This document shows, in pieces, positions 56,651-64,000 of a stretch of DNA of 64,000 bases. Below the pieces are notes generated by a model. That model ran no database searches. It saw nothing but the letters and a program-made list of their open reading frames with translations, and was not told the origin of the DNA. The first letter of the stretch is position 1; each line of letters begins with the position of its first letter. The position numbers were made by a program, and so were the translations under genes. The stretch covers positions 558,001 to 622,000 of the forward strand of contig JAXLYP010000001.1 in the NCBI GenBank assembly GCA_046351395.1. The letters run 5' to 3'. Source of the stretch: CAYYKK01 sp046351395 (GTDB lineage Bacteria; Myxococcota_A; Polyangia; Polyangiales; Polyangiaceae).

Positions 56651-56660
56651 GGTGCAGGCC

Positions 56661-57425
56661 TCAGTCTCCGAAGAAGTCGTTGGGGGGAGCCTCGCCGCGG
56701 CGAATGGAGCGGAGCGCATCGGCGATGGGAGCGTCGAGCTCGGGGTGGTCGGCGGCCCACCCTGCGCACCCGCGAACGCGCACCGCGGGCGCGGCACCCT
56801 CCGCGTCGATCGGTGCGTCCACGACGTAGACGACGAAGCGGCGCTGAGCGAGGCCGATCCCAGTCCCTCTCCACACGGATGCGGCGCGTGGTGACGCGGC
56901 GACGTGAGCGACAGACCATTGGTCGCTGCGGAAGAAGATCGGCGCGCAGAGCGAGTCGAGGCGCGAAGCGTCGATCGGCTTGTCGTCGCGGACGACCGAC
57001 ATCGCCAGCATCGAGTCGGCGTGCCCGCTCGTGTCCGAGTACGCGACGAGGCCCGGATCGAGCGACGAGACCCAACTCTTGAACACTGGCGGCAGATCGA
57101 GCACGAGGCCGCTCTGCCTTCGGTCCTCCGGGCGCGGCGTTCGCTCGCCATAGATCGACGTCGTACGGCCCGCGTGGCTCGGGGGGGCCGCGAACGCCGC
57201 GTCGATCGAGTCGATGGGAACGGCGCTCGGCGCGGCGATCGGCGGCAGGGCAGACGGAGCACCGGCGGAGGGTGGTGTGCTCGGTGAGGCGGCCTCGTGA
57301 GTGGCTGTTCCGCTCGGGCGTACCGGCGGGTCCGCGGCCGCGCGGTCGCAGCCGAACGTGGTGAACCCCAATACGCAGGACACCGCGAAAGACCCGACCG
57401 CGCCGGCTCGATGAGATTCGCTCAT
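56661..57425 (-). CDS. Lipoprotein of unknown function
   Basis: From ATG 57425 the protein has 254 residues (an ATG at 57431 adds two). The signal ends in FTTFGC, then a long Ala/Pro/Ser linker (about 27-75). The domain (TSIYGERTPRPEDRRQ...VFKSWVSSLDPGLVAYSDTSGHAD; FFRSDQWSVAHVAASPRAASVWRGTGIG; FVVYVVDAPIDAEG) shows beta strands and no known motif. It forms a two-gene unit with the downstream Cys-rich membrane protein, 10 bases apart. The role is unknown. Confidence 0.68.
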   Translation of the reverse strand: MSESHRAGAVGSFAVSCVLGFTTFGCDRAAADPPVRPSGTATHEAASPSTPPSAGAPSALPPIAAPSAVPIDSIDAAFAAPPSHAGRTTSIYGERTPRPEDRRQSGLVLDLPPVFKSWVSSLDPGLVAYSDTSGHADSMLAMSVVRDDKPIDASRLDSLCAPIFFRSDQWSVAHVAASPRAASVWRGTGIGLAQRRFVVYVVDAPIDAEGAAPAVRVRGCAGWAADHPELDAPIADALRSIRRGEAPPNDFFGD

Positions 57426-57587
57426 GCCCACCCAGTCCGACCGTATCCTCGTCCATGGACACCCGCCCGACTATTCGGCCGCTATTTGTCCGCGACGCGC
57501 CGAAAGGCAGGGGTCGAATTCGGCGGTCTTCGCGCCAACCTCGCGCAAGATGACCACGACGGGCGAGACTTGGGGGGCGCGTCGGGC

Positions 57588-57730
57588 TCAGCCGCCGATG
57601 ATCACCGTGCTCTTCGCCACCACTTTGCCCACGGGCGCGTCGGCGGGGTCGTTGCACGTCTCGGCGATATCCGCGTTCCGAGCGGCGCTCTTGTCGTTGA
57701 TGAGCCCCTGCCGCAGCCAGTCGCGGCGAA
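57588..57730 (-). pseudogene. Coding-like C-terminal fragment without a start
   Basis: The minus-strand frame ending in TGA at 57588 reads LRQGLINDKSAARNADIAET and then CNDPADAPVGKVVAKSTVIIGG with strongly G/C-ending codons, unlike the shadow frames around it. No plausible start or signal is seen upstream. It could be the remnant of a gene lost by deletion or a small unrecognised gene. The identity is unknown. Confidence 0.3.
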
Positions 57731-57834
57731 CCCGCCCCCCCAGCCGACGCCCCAGCGCCCGCGAATCCCCGTGCTCCGTCGCAAGTAGCGACCTTGGGCG
57801 GCGCAGCCCCGCGGCCCCCCGTCCAGCACCAAAC

Positions 57835-57860
57835 GAGAGCGCCGAACATGTTCGGTGCTC
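57835..57860. promoter_or_regulatory. 26-bp near-perfect palindrome (operator-like)
   Basis: AGAGCGCCGAACATGTTCGG (57835-57854) continues with TGCTCT at 57855-57860 after a G; the core CCGAACATGTTCGG (57842-57855) is a perfect 14-base palindrome and only one base pair in the flanking arms mismatches. It lies upstream of the sigma-54 operon and resembles a binding site for a dimeric regulator. It has GAAC/GTTC half-sites as in LexA-type boxes, but the 2-base spacing differs from the known ones. Confidence 0.5.
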
Positions 57861-58005
57861 TAAACAAAGAGAATGGTCCCCGTTGCGCTGTCCGCGCGGC
57901 GCGCACGAGAACCCTTGCACAAGTCGAGCAGACACTGCGCGATCGACCTCCCCCCAATCACGCGGACCGCGACGTCCTGACCAAGTCATTGAGCATTTAT
58001 TCGAG

Positions 58006-58020
58006 TGGCGTGGGGCTTGC
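58006..58020 (+). promoter_or_regulatory. Sigma-54 (-24/-12) promoter-like element
   Basis: TGGC at 58006-58009 and TTGC at 58017-58020 match the RpoN consensus TGGCACG-N4-TTGC, with GG and GC separated by the required 10 bases. It lies about 110 bases before the GTG start of the sigma-54 activator gene, with no gene between, so it would drive the whole three-gene operon. Not tested; single matches of this kind arise by chance in GC-rich DNA. Confidence 0.5.
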
Positions 58021-58129
58021 TGACCCGCTGAATTCGATGGACGCTCAAACGGGGTGGGTGGGTGACAGTCGGGATGGGGGGCGCTCGGCTCGCGCGCGAT
58101 GCGCGGCCGTGCGCCGGAGCGAGGGCGAC

Positions 58130-59545
58130 GTGAAGCGAGCGCTGGTGATCGAGGACGACGCGGGGATACGCGCCAACATCGTCGATCTGCTGCGGGCCGA
58201 GGGCTTCGAAGTACGAGGGGCGGAGAACGGAAAGATCGGACTCGAGCTCGCCCTCGGATCGAAGCCACCGGACGTCGTCGTGTGCGACGTCCGGATGCCC
58301 GAGTTGAGCGGCTTCGAGGTGCTCTCGCGCCTCCGCAGCGAGCCCGCGACGCGAGCGATGCCGTTCATCTTCCTCACCGCCGCGGCGGAGCGCGCGGAGG
58401 TGCGGCGCGGGATGAACCTCGGCGCGGACGACTACGTGACGAAGCCGTTCACGAGGGCAGAGCTCCTCGACGCCATCCAGAGCCGCCTCGCTCGCCAAGA
58501 GGTGAAGGAGCCGCGCGCGCGGTCGGTCGACGCGGCCACGCGCGCGAGCACGGACGACGTCATCGCGCGCGAGCCGAGCATGCAGCGCCTCTACGAGGAC
58601 GCGCGGAAGGCCGCCGCCGCGCCCATCAGCGTGCTCATCCTCGGCGAGACGGGCGTCGGCAAGGAGATCCTCGCCCACGCCATCCACCGCATCAGCAAGC
58701 GGCGCGACAAGCCGTTTCTCGCTCTCAACTGCGCGGCGCTCACCGAGACGCTCCTCGAGAGCGAGCTCTTTGGCAACGAGCGCGGCGCGTTCACGGGGGC
58801 GATCACGGCGCGCCCGGGGCTCTTCGAGGCCGCCGAGGGTGGGACGGTGTTCCTCGACGAACTCGGTGAGTTGCCGATGACGATCCAAGTCAAGCTCCTG
58901 CGCGTCCTCGAGGAGCGCCGCGTGATGCGCGTCGGCGGGCGAACGCCCATCCCGGTGGACGTGCGGTTCGTCGCTGCGACGAACCGCGATCTCGAGGCCG
59001 CGATCGCGAAGGGCACGTTCCGCGAAGACCTCTATTTCCGTCTGAACGGGATCGCGTTCGAAATCCCTCCGCTCCGCGCGCGCCCGACGGAGATCCTCCC
59101 GTTCGCCGAGCGCTTCGTCGGACTCGCAGCGGACAAACTCGATCGGCGCGCCCCGCGCATCGCGGAGCGTGCGGCAGCGGCGCTAGAGCGGTACAGCTGG
59201 CCGGGAAATGTTCGCGAGCTCAAGAACGTGATGGAGCGCGCAGTCGTCCTCTCCGCCGACGCCATCGAAGAGCAGCACCTCCCCGCGAAGGTGACGCGGC
59301 TCGTGTCCGAGTCCGCGTCGGAAGCGCCGCCGCCGTCGCAGCGTCCGCCTCCCTCGAGTCGCGCGCCCGGCTCCTCGCCCCTTCGATCGGAGATCGACCA
59401 GCTCGAGAGGCACCGCATCGTGGAGGCGCTCGAGAAGTGCGGCGGAAACCAGACGTCCGCCGCTGAGCTCCTCGGCATGTCGCGGCGTACACTCGTCTCA
59501 CGCCTCTCCACCTACGATCTACCCCGACCGAGGAAGCGTCCGTGA
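58130..59545 (+). CDS. Sigma-54-dependent response regulator (NtrC family)
   Basis: Translation from GTG 58130 (after GAGGG) gives 471 residues. A receiver domain (1-120) has the acidic pair ED at 8-9, phospho-acceptor Asp53 in VCDVRMPE and Lys105 in VTKPFT. The AAA+ domain has Walker A GETGVGKE (about 172-179), the GAFTGA loop (about 220) that contacts sigma-54, Walker B GGTVFLDELGELP and the R-finger region YFRLNGIAFEIPPLR. A Fis-type helix-turn-helix (GGNQTSAAELLGMSRRTLVSRL) closes the protein. It would be phosphorylated by the histidine kinase encoded two genes downstream and activate RpoN promoters. The stop overlaps the next gene (GTGA). Confidence 0.94.
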   Translation: MKRALVIEDDAGIRANIVDLLRAEGFEVRGAENGKIGLELALGSKPPDVVVCDVRMPELSGFEVLSRLRSEPATRAMPFIFLTAAAERAEVRRGMNLGADDYVTKPFTRAELLDAIQSRLARQEVKEPRARSVDAATRASTDDVIAREPSMQRLYEDARKAAAAPISVLILGETGVGKEILAHAIHRISKRRDKPFLALNCAALTETLLESELFGNERGAFTGAITARPGLFEAAEGGTVFLDELGELPMTIQVKLLRVLEERRVMRVGGRTPIPVDVRFVAATNRDLEAAIAKGTFREDLYFRLNGIAFEIPPLRARPTEILPFAERFVGLAADKLDRRAPRIAERAAAALERYSWPGNVRELKNVMERAVVLSADAIEEQHLPAKVTRLVSESASEAPPPSQRPPPSSRAPGSSPLRSEIDQLERHRIVEALEKCGGNQTSAAELLGMSRRTLVSRLSTYDLPRPRKRP

Positions 59546-60552
59546 GGGCGCTCGTCGCGGGCGCGCTCGCGCTCGCGCTCGCCCCTCTTGCGTGCTCGAG
59601 CTCGGAGCCCGCCGATCCCGAGCCCCCGACGCTCGCGTCGGTACCGCGAATCGCGACCCCCGAGGATCCGATCGACCCCATCCCGCTCGATCGGTCGGTC
59701 GACGCGCGCAAGGCGGCGCTCGGCAAGGCTCTGTTCTTCGACCCGGTGCTCTCTCCGGATGGGAAGACGTCGTGCGTCACGTGCCACATGTTCGACAAGG
59801 GCGGCGCGGATGGTGTCGTGAAGAACGATCTGCCGGACCACGAGCCGGCTGCCGTGAACACGCCGACGATCTTCAACGTATCACTCAACTACCGCCTCCA
59901 CTGGAGCGGCAAGTACGACGAGCTCGTCCCTCAGCTCGACATCCCCATCACCAGCCCGCGCGTCCTCGCGACGACGTACGACGCCATTCTCGGGCGTCTC
60001 GCCGCGAGCCCGAGCTACAGAGCGCGCTTCCAGGAGGTGTACCCCGACGGCCTGACGAAGGACTCGTTCAAGGACGCGATCGTCACCTACGAGCGGTCGC
60101 TCCTCACGCCGAACAGCCGCTTCGATCGGTATCTCCGCGGGGACAAGTCGGCGATTACGGGGGACGAAGAGGCGGGCTACGCGCTCTTCAAGAGCCACGG
60201 CTGCATCAGCTGCCACCAGGGGGTGAACGTCGGCGGGAACTTGTTTCAGAAGTTCGGTGCGATGGCCGACTACTTCAAGGACCGTGGCCACGTGAGCGAG
60301 CCCGACTACGGCCGATACAACGTCACGAAGAAGGAGGAGGACCGCTACACGTTCCGCGTCGCGAGCCTGCGGAACGTCGCGCTCACCGCGCCGTACTTCC
60401 ATGACGGCAGCGCGGCGACGCTCGAAGACGCCGTGCGCGTGATGGCGCGCTACCAGCTGGGCCGAAAACTCTCGACGGAGCAGACGCGCCTGATCGTGCT
60501 CTTTCTGAAGACGCTCACGGGTGAGCTCGACGGGGAGCCTCTCGATCGATGA
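59542..60552 (+). CDS. Di-haem cytochrome c peroxidase/MauG-like lipoprotein
   Basis: The 336-residue protein starts at GTG 59542, overlapping the upstream stop. A lipoprotein signal has lipobox PLAC at residue 18. It has two haem-c sites, CVTCH (77-81) and CISCH (220-224), plus the family segments ALGKALFFDPVLSPDGKTSC, HWSGKYDELVPQLDIP and RVASLRNVALTAPYFHDGS. CcpA/MauG enzymes reduce peroxide with electrons from c-type cytochromes or oxidise protein residues. Its place inside a two-component operon is unusual and suggests a redox-sensing or effector role. Its stop overlaps the sensor kinase ATG (ATGA). Confidence 0.93.
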   Translation: MRALVAGALALALAPLACSSSEPADPEPPTLASVPRIATPEDPIDPIPLDRSVDARKAALGKALFFDPVLSPDGKTSCVTCHMFDKGGADGVVKNDLPDHEPAAVNTPTIFNVSLNYRLHWSGKYDELVPQLDIPITSPRVLATTYDAILGRLAASPSYRARFQEVYPDGLTKDSFKDAIVTYERSLLTPNSRFDRYLRGDKSAITGDEEAGYALFKSHGCISCHQGVNVGGNLFQKFGAMADYFKDRGHVSEPDYGRYNVTKKEEDRYTFRVASLRNVALTAPYFHDGSAATLEDAVRVMARYQLGRKLSTEQTRLIVLFLKTLTGELDGEPLDR

Positions 60553-62132
60553 CGGGCAGTTGGGTTCTTCGCGGCCTCTGGTGCGCCGGCCTCGCCGCGA
60601 CGATCGGACTTGGTGTGTCCGTCGTGAAAGCATCGGTCGATCCCGTCGTGCACGACCACTATTCGCGCGACATCCGCGAGATGGCGGCGCTCGACGCTCT
60701 GCTCGACGGACAGATCATGCAGTCGCGACAGGGACTCGTGAACCACTTCGACGACGTGGTCCACACCGTGAGCTCACTCGAGCTGCTCCACCGCCGCCTG
60801 CAAATCATCCCGAGCTATCTCTCTTCGCCGGCGAAGCGCGAGCTCACGGATCTCATCGCCCGCTTGGGCGAATCGCTGGACGCGAAGGAGTCGTCGATCG
60901 AGCGGTTCAAGAGCGAGAACGCGGTCCTGCGCAACTCGGTCCACTTCTTTCCGGTGGGCGCGCTCGAGCTTCGCGACGCGCTCGACGAGGGAACGAACAA
61001 CACGGCGGCGGCGCGCGCGGTGAACGATCTCTTGTGCACCGTGCTTCGGTACAACGCGCAGCCGAGCGACGCGCTCCGCGCGAGCGCGGAGGGCGAGCTC
61101 GCGAGGCTCCTCGTGGACGAGGTCCCAGCGGCGACGAAGGAGGACATCGCGATCGTGACGAGCCACGCAGCGACCGTCCTCGAGCGCCGCGCGACCGTCG
61201 ACGCGCTGACGAACGAGATCCTCGAGCTACCCACGCGCGGGCGAATCGACGCGATCGACGTCACCTACGCGCGGACGTTCCAGAGCGCGGTTCGCGCGGT
61301 GGAGGCACGTCGCGTCGTCCTGTTCGTCGTCGTGTTCATCACGGCTGCGCTCGTCGCCGCGGACATCATCCTCCACCTGCGCCGGCTCGCGCGGAAGCTC
61401 GCGACGGCGAACGTGCGCCTGCGGCGGGAGAAGGAGCGCGAGCGCGAGCTCGCCGATCTCAAGAATCGTTTCGTGTCGATGACGTCACACGAGTTCCGGA
61501 CCCCGCTGTCGGTGATCCTCTCGTCTGCGGAGCTGCTCGAGGCGTACGGCGACCAATGGTCCGCGTCGAAGAAGGCCGATCACTTGACGCGCATCCGCGA
61601 CGCCGTCCGCGGGATGACGCGGCTCCTCGATGGGGTGCTCGTGATCGGGCGCGCGGACGCGAACCGCCTCGTGTGCAGCCCGAGTCGACTGGACCTCGAG
61701 CGCTACTGCAACGAGCTCGTCGATGCCGTCGAGCCGACGTTGTCCCCCAAGCACAACCTCGATCTGCGCCTCGTCGGTCTCCGCGAGGTCTCGCTGGACG
61801 AGAAGCTCCTGAACCACATCCTGACGAACCTGCTCTCGAACGCCGTCAAATACTCGCCGGACGGGGGGACGATCCGGTTCGAGGCGACGTGCGAGCCCGA
61901 CCGGGTGCGCTTCATCGTCGAGGACGAAGGGATCGGAGTCTCCAAAGAGGACGTCCCGCACCTCTTCGAGAGCTTCCACCGCGGGTCGAACGTAGGCCAC
62001 ATCCCCGGCACCGGACTCGGCCTCGCGGTCGTGCGGCGGAGCGTCGACGCTCACGGCGGCACGCTCGACGTTCACTCCGAGGAAGGGCGTGGCACGACAT
62101 TCGAGGTCGTGATCCCGCTCTTGGCTTCGTGA
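60549..62132 (+). CDS. Sensor histidine kinase with an all-helical periplasmic domain
   Basis: The 527-residue protein has a transmembrane helix at about 7-25, a periplasmic helical domain (about 26-253) and a second helix at about 254-276, then a short coiled coil. The dimerisation box FVSMTSHEFRTPLSVI carries the phospho-His at about 314; NLLSNAVKYSPDGG, DEGIGVS and GTGLGLAVV complete the ATPase domain. The periplasmic part (LLDGQIMQSRQGLVNHFDDVV; FKSENAVLRNSVHFFP) resembles the DAHL (double all-alpha-helical ligand-binding) sensor domain. ATG 60549 overlaps the peroxidase stop. It likely phosphorylates the sigma-54 regulator; the signal may be haem-related. Confidence 0.9.
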   Translation: MTGSWVLRGLWCAGLAATIGLGVSVVKASVDPVVHDHYSRDIREMAALDALLDGQIMQSRQGLVNHFDDVVHTVSSLELLHRRLQIIPSYLSSPAKRELTDLIARLGESLDAKESSIERFKSENAVLRNSVHFFPVGALELRDALDEGTNNTAAARAVNDLLCTVLRYNAQPSDALRASAEGELARLLVDEVPAATKEDIAIVTSHAATVLERRATVDALTNEILELPTRGRIDAIDVTYARTFQSAVRAVEARRVVLFVVVFITAALVAADIILHLRRLARKLATANVRLRREKERERELADLKNRFVSMTSHEFRTPLSVILSSAELLEAYGDQWSASKKADHLTRIRDAVRGMTRLLDGVLVIGRADANRLVCSPSRLDLERYCNELVDAVEPTLSPKHNLDLRLVGLREVSLDEKLLNHILTNLLSNAVKYSPDGGTIRFEATCEPDRVRFIVEDEGIGVSKEDVPHLFESFHRGSNVGHIPGTGLGLAVVRRSVDAHGGTLDVHSEEGRGTTFEVVIPLLAS

Positions 62133-62189
62133 TCTGTCTCTTGTCGACTTGGAGCCCCTGCGGCGTGATCGCGCGCGCCGCGCCGGGCG

Positions 62190-62579
62190 TCACCGCGATT
62201 GTCCTCCCGACACGTCGGCGCGCGCCGTGTCGGTGAGGCGGTCGCGGTACACGTACCCCTTCGCGGAGCACTCGCCGTTGAAGGTCGTGTCGCAGTCGAT
62301 CCAATAGACCCCGTCCAATCCTGCGGCCCGAGCCTCGGCGGCGATGCGGCGGATGCTGCGATCACTCGACGAGGTGTGCGCGACGAAGTGACCCGTGACG
62401 ACGAAGTCCTTGGAGGGCTCGCGGTCGAGGAGCACCTCGACGTCACTCGAGCGAGGGGCGAACGAGGCGCCACGCTCACGGACATAGGCGACGTTGGTCC
62501 CCGCGCAGCCAGTCGCGAACGCGCAGGCGACGAGGAGGGAGACGGAGAAAAGAGCCTTGGTGATCGTGTTCGGGTTCAT
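62190..62579 (-). CDS. Small lipoprotein
   Basis: The 129-residue protein starts at ATG 62579, preceded by GAGGACAC. The signal has lipobox ATGC (about 22-25). The mature part (NVAYVRERGASFAPRSSDVEVLL; KDFVVTGHFVAHTSSSDRSIRRIAAEARAAGLDGVYWIDC) is a compact alpha/beta domain resembling small periplasmic lipoproteins of the DUF4156/YbjQ-like kind; the family is uncertain. Its ribosome-binding site lies in one arm of an inverted repeat (62583-62609). It converges on the sensor kinase gene. Confidence 0.75.
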   Translation of the reverse strand: MNPNTITKALFSVSLLVACAFATGCAGTNVAYVRERGASFAPRSSDVEVLLDREPSKDFVVTGHFVAHTSSSDRSIRRIAAEARAAGLDGVYWIDCDTTFNGECSAKGYVYRDRLTDTARADVSGGQSR

Positions 62580-62880
62580 CGTGTCCTCGCGGTTCGTGTG
62601 TTCGAGGACCTCTGAGCACGAGCGGTGCCAACTGTGCTGGACGCGGGCTTGAGGTGTGCTCGCGGCGATGATTCGTGGACGAAGCGGCCGAATGTCCTCG
62701 TCGCGATGGGACGCGAAGAACGGAGCGCGAGAGCGACGCGCGACGGCGCCAGCGCGAGTTGGGCAACCAGGATGCGCAATGTCTTCTCGACTTGCGCGAT
62801 CCCGCGCGGCGCGGCGCGGTGAGCCGGCGCGCATGACGGTGGCGTGCGCGTTGCTCCCGCCGACCGCACGGAGACTCGAC
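62580..62880. other. Divergent promoter region between two lipoprotein genes
   Basis: The 301 bases hold an inverted repeat (62583-62609) next to the minus-strand start and a GGAG ribosome site at about 62870 for the plus-strand gene. No other gene was seen; overlapping Arg-rich frames appear to be shadows. No clear promoter boxes were found. Confidence 0.4.
62583..62609 (-). promoter_or_regulatory. Hairpin that could mask a ribosome-binding site
   Basis: GTCCTCG (62583-62589) and CGAGGAC (62603-62609) pair over a 13-base loop. On the minus strand the 3' arm reads CGAGGAC and contains the GAGGA ribosome-binding sequence 4 bases before ATG 62579, so pairing would block translation of the lipoprotein. 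It could be a thermosensor or protein-controlled switch; a chance match is possible. Confidence 0.45.
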
Positions 62881-63192
62881 ATGCAGAACAGACTCTGGGC
62901 AGCCGTGTTGGGCGTGTCGACGCTCGCGAACGCGTCGTGCGTCACCGTCGGAAAGACATTCGACACGACGCGCGTCGCCGAGGTGCGTGAGGGACAGTCG
63001 CGCGCGGACATCCTCCGTTGGTTCGGCGAGCCCGCCCGCGGGAACAAGCTGAGCCTGGTGGACAGTCCGCGCGGCTGCGTGAAGCGCTACCTCTATGCGT
63101 TCGCGGACGGTGACCGTTCGCACGTCCTCTGGATCGACTTCGACGTGAATGATCGCGTCTGCAGCACCCGCTACAGCGGCGGGCCCACGTGA
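62881..63192 (+). CDS. Small lipoprotein-like envelope protein (SmpA/OmlA-like)
   Basis: ATG 62881 lies 7 bases after GGAG and gives 103 residues: a signal peptide (MQNRLWAAVLGVSTLANASC) with a weak lipobox ASC, then TRVAEVREGQSRADILRWFGEPARGNKL and CVKRYLYAFADGDRSHVLWIDFDVNDRVCSTRYS. The GxSRxDILxxFGEP segment resembles the start of the BamE/SmpA/OmlA fold, but the length is short and homology is only by eye. The two Cys may form a disulphide. An in-frame start near 62833 is less likely. Confidence 0.72.
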   Translation: MQNRLWAAVLGVSTLANASCVTVGKTFDTTRVAEVREGQSRADILRWFGEPARGNKLSLVDSPRGCVKRYLYAFADGDRSHVLWIDFDVNDRVCSTRYSGGPT

Positions 63193-63264
63193 GTCCTCTG
63201 TGCGTCTCGCCCGGGGCCCTGAGCACCCCCCGGTGGAGTTCCAGCGCCACTGCGGCGCTCGCCA

Positions 63265-64000
63265 TCACATTGTGCGAAGTCGAGCAAGCAATACACGGCG
63301 GGCCGACGCGTCGACGGACCCGGAGGACTTCTTGGCCCACACCGCAGCCTTCGCCGTGAGCGCCGCTCGGGCGGCTTCCTCGTCTCGGGCGCGCGTGGTG
63401 GTCGCGCGGAGTTGATAGCCCGATGCGCCCCTCTTCGCGAGCGATAGGGTGATGAGCGCGCTCCCGCGCACCGCGAGCGCGATGTACTTGCCTGCGCCGA
63501 GCGCGAACACGAGGGGCCCGCGCGACGCGCGAAGCGTCGTCTTTTCGGGGGACGCGGCGGTGCGCGTGCGCGGCTCGGCGCCGGATCTCTTCGCGGTGGG
63601 CGCGGGCGCTCGCAGTCGCGACATCCACCGCGATGAAGCGTCGAACGAGAGTCCCCCGCCGCGCTTCGAGAGCTTCTCAGCGAGCCGCATCGCCGCGGGG
63701 GAATTCGGAGCGACCCGCGTCTCGGCGAGCCGGACCCGGCGGAGCCGCGGCAGCTTCTCGAGGAGGGCAACGTCCTCGAATCCGGTGCGGAACAGATCGA
63801 GCGTCTCGAGCTTGCGGAGACGGGAGATGAACGAGAAGTCGGGCAGCTCGAGGTTCGCGAGATCCAGCTCGACCAACGACGTGGCCCTCGCGAGCGGCGA
63901 ACCGTCCGTCACGCGGGTGTCGTGCAACCAGAGGAGCTCGAGCTTGCGCAGTTTGCCGATGCCTTCCAGGCTGTCCACTCGGCTCCGCTCGAGATAGACG
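63265..64000 (-). CDS. Leucine-rich-repeat protein, 5' end beyond the window
   Basis: The frame is open from the window edge to the stop at 63265. It begins with LRR-type repeats (DSLEGIGKLRKLELLWLHDTRV; LARATSLVELDLANLELPDF; ISRLRKLETLDLFRTGFED; LEKLPRLRRVRLAETRV), then a basic Ala/Arg-rich linker and a C-terminal beta/alpha part (GPLVFALGAGKYIALAVRGSALITLSLAKRG; DEEAARAALTAKAAVWAKK). A GTG at 63978 is possible as start, but VYLERSR before it fits another repeat, so the gene most likely continues beyond 64000. Role: protein-protein interaction; partner unknown. Confidence 0.78.
   Translation of the reverse strand, partial: VYLERSRVDSLEGIGKLRKLELLWLHDTRVTDGSPLARATSLVELDLANLELPDFSFISRLRKLETLDLFRTGFEDVALLEKLPRLRRVRLAETRVAPNSPAAMRLAEKLSKRGGGLSFDASSRWMSRLRAPAPTAKRSGAEPRTRTAASPEKTTLRASRGPLVFALGAGKYIALAVRGSALITLSLAKRGASGYQLRATTTRARDEEAARAALTAKAAVWAKKSSGSVDASARRVLLARLRTM

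Larger units (their letters stand above)
57426..58129. other. Long intergenic region with a palindrome and a sigma-54-like promoter
   Basis: This 704-base region separates the lipoprotein pair from the response-regulator operon. It holds a coding-like fragment on the minus strand (57588-57730), a near-perfect 26-base palindrome (57835-57860), a short A/T-richer stretch at about 57857-57872, and a TGGC-N8-TTGC promoter-like motif at 58006-58020. No intact gene was seen. Confidence 0.6.

Noticed and set aside
57835..57860. LexA/SOS box
   Set aside because: Half-sites GAAC/GTTC are separated by two bases, not by the spacing of known LexA boxes; reported only as an unknown palindrome.

Overview
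The window looks like chromosomal DNA of a myxobacterium (Myxococcota, Polyangiales-like). This is inferred from the very high GC content with G/C-ending codons, four Hanks-type Ser/Thr kinases in 64 kb, many lipoproteins with Gly/Ser/Thr-rich linkers, PEGA/TPR outer-membrane proteins, frequent GTG starts, and GTGA/ATGA stop-start overlaps inside operons. I saw no rRNA, tRNA, CRISPR array, insertion sequence, prophage or polyketide/peptide biosynthetic cluster.

Layout. 0-4.6 kb: the 3' end of an unknown gene, a lipoprotein, a divergent ClpB-like disaggregase and a glutaredoxin. 4.7-12.3 kb: a membrane Ser/Thr kinase followed by a PEGA/beta-barrel protein, an unknown protein, a DUF2169-PAAR pair of type VI secretion type, and a second membrane Ser/Thr kinase. 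12.3-21.7 kb: a CvfB-like RNA-binding protein, a HEAT-repeat protein, acetyl-CoA synthetase, two lipoproteins, two membrane proteins, a catalase-fold protein and a cytochrome-P460-like lipoprotein. 22-28.2 kb: a zone of broken genes, with a DUF2293-like gene in several frames, an AraC regulator with a doubtful N-terminus, and a large kinase-cyclase-ATPase-TPR gene that changes frame four times. 28.3-44 kb: a PafA-like phosphatase, a third membrane kinase diverging from a TPR/PEGA protein, a beta-helix lipoprotein, an LNS2-like lipoprotein, an HAD hydrolase, a PQQ-type propeller lipoprotein and a giant CehA/McbA-type PHP protein. 44-48.8 kb: two porins, one coupled to the PHP gene and one to a DUF2252 lipoprotein, then a lamin-tail lipoprotein. 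49.8-52.8 kb: a RavA/ViaA-like operon (MoxR ATPase, small protein, VWA protein). 53-57.4 kb: four secreted or membrane-anchored proteins. 58-62.1 kb: a tightly overlapped operon of a sigma-54 response regulator, a di-haem peroxidase-like lipoprotein and a sensor kinase. 62.2-64 kb: two small lipoproteins and the 3' part of a leucine-rich-repeat gene.

How the genes work together. Most of the content is signalling and cell-envelope function. The best candidate for an under-described system is the 58-62 kb operon, in which a periplasmic MauG/CcpA-type di-haem enzyme is translated between a sigma-54 activator and a histidine kinase, with a sigma-54-like promoter upstream. It could be a redox or peroxide sensing unit. 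Other points of interest are the ClpB paralogue with altered first-ring residues, the stand-alone DUF2169-PAAR pair, the VWA gene with an apparent one-base insertion just after its expected ATG, and a hairpin that could hide the ribosome site of a small lipoprotein. All functions come from reading motifs by eye; no database search was run.
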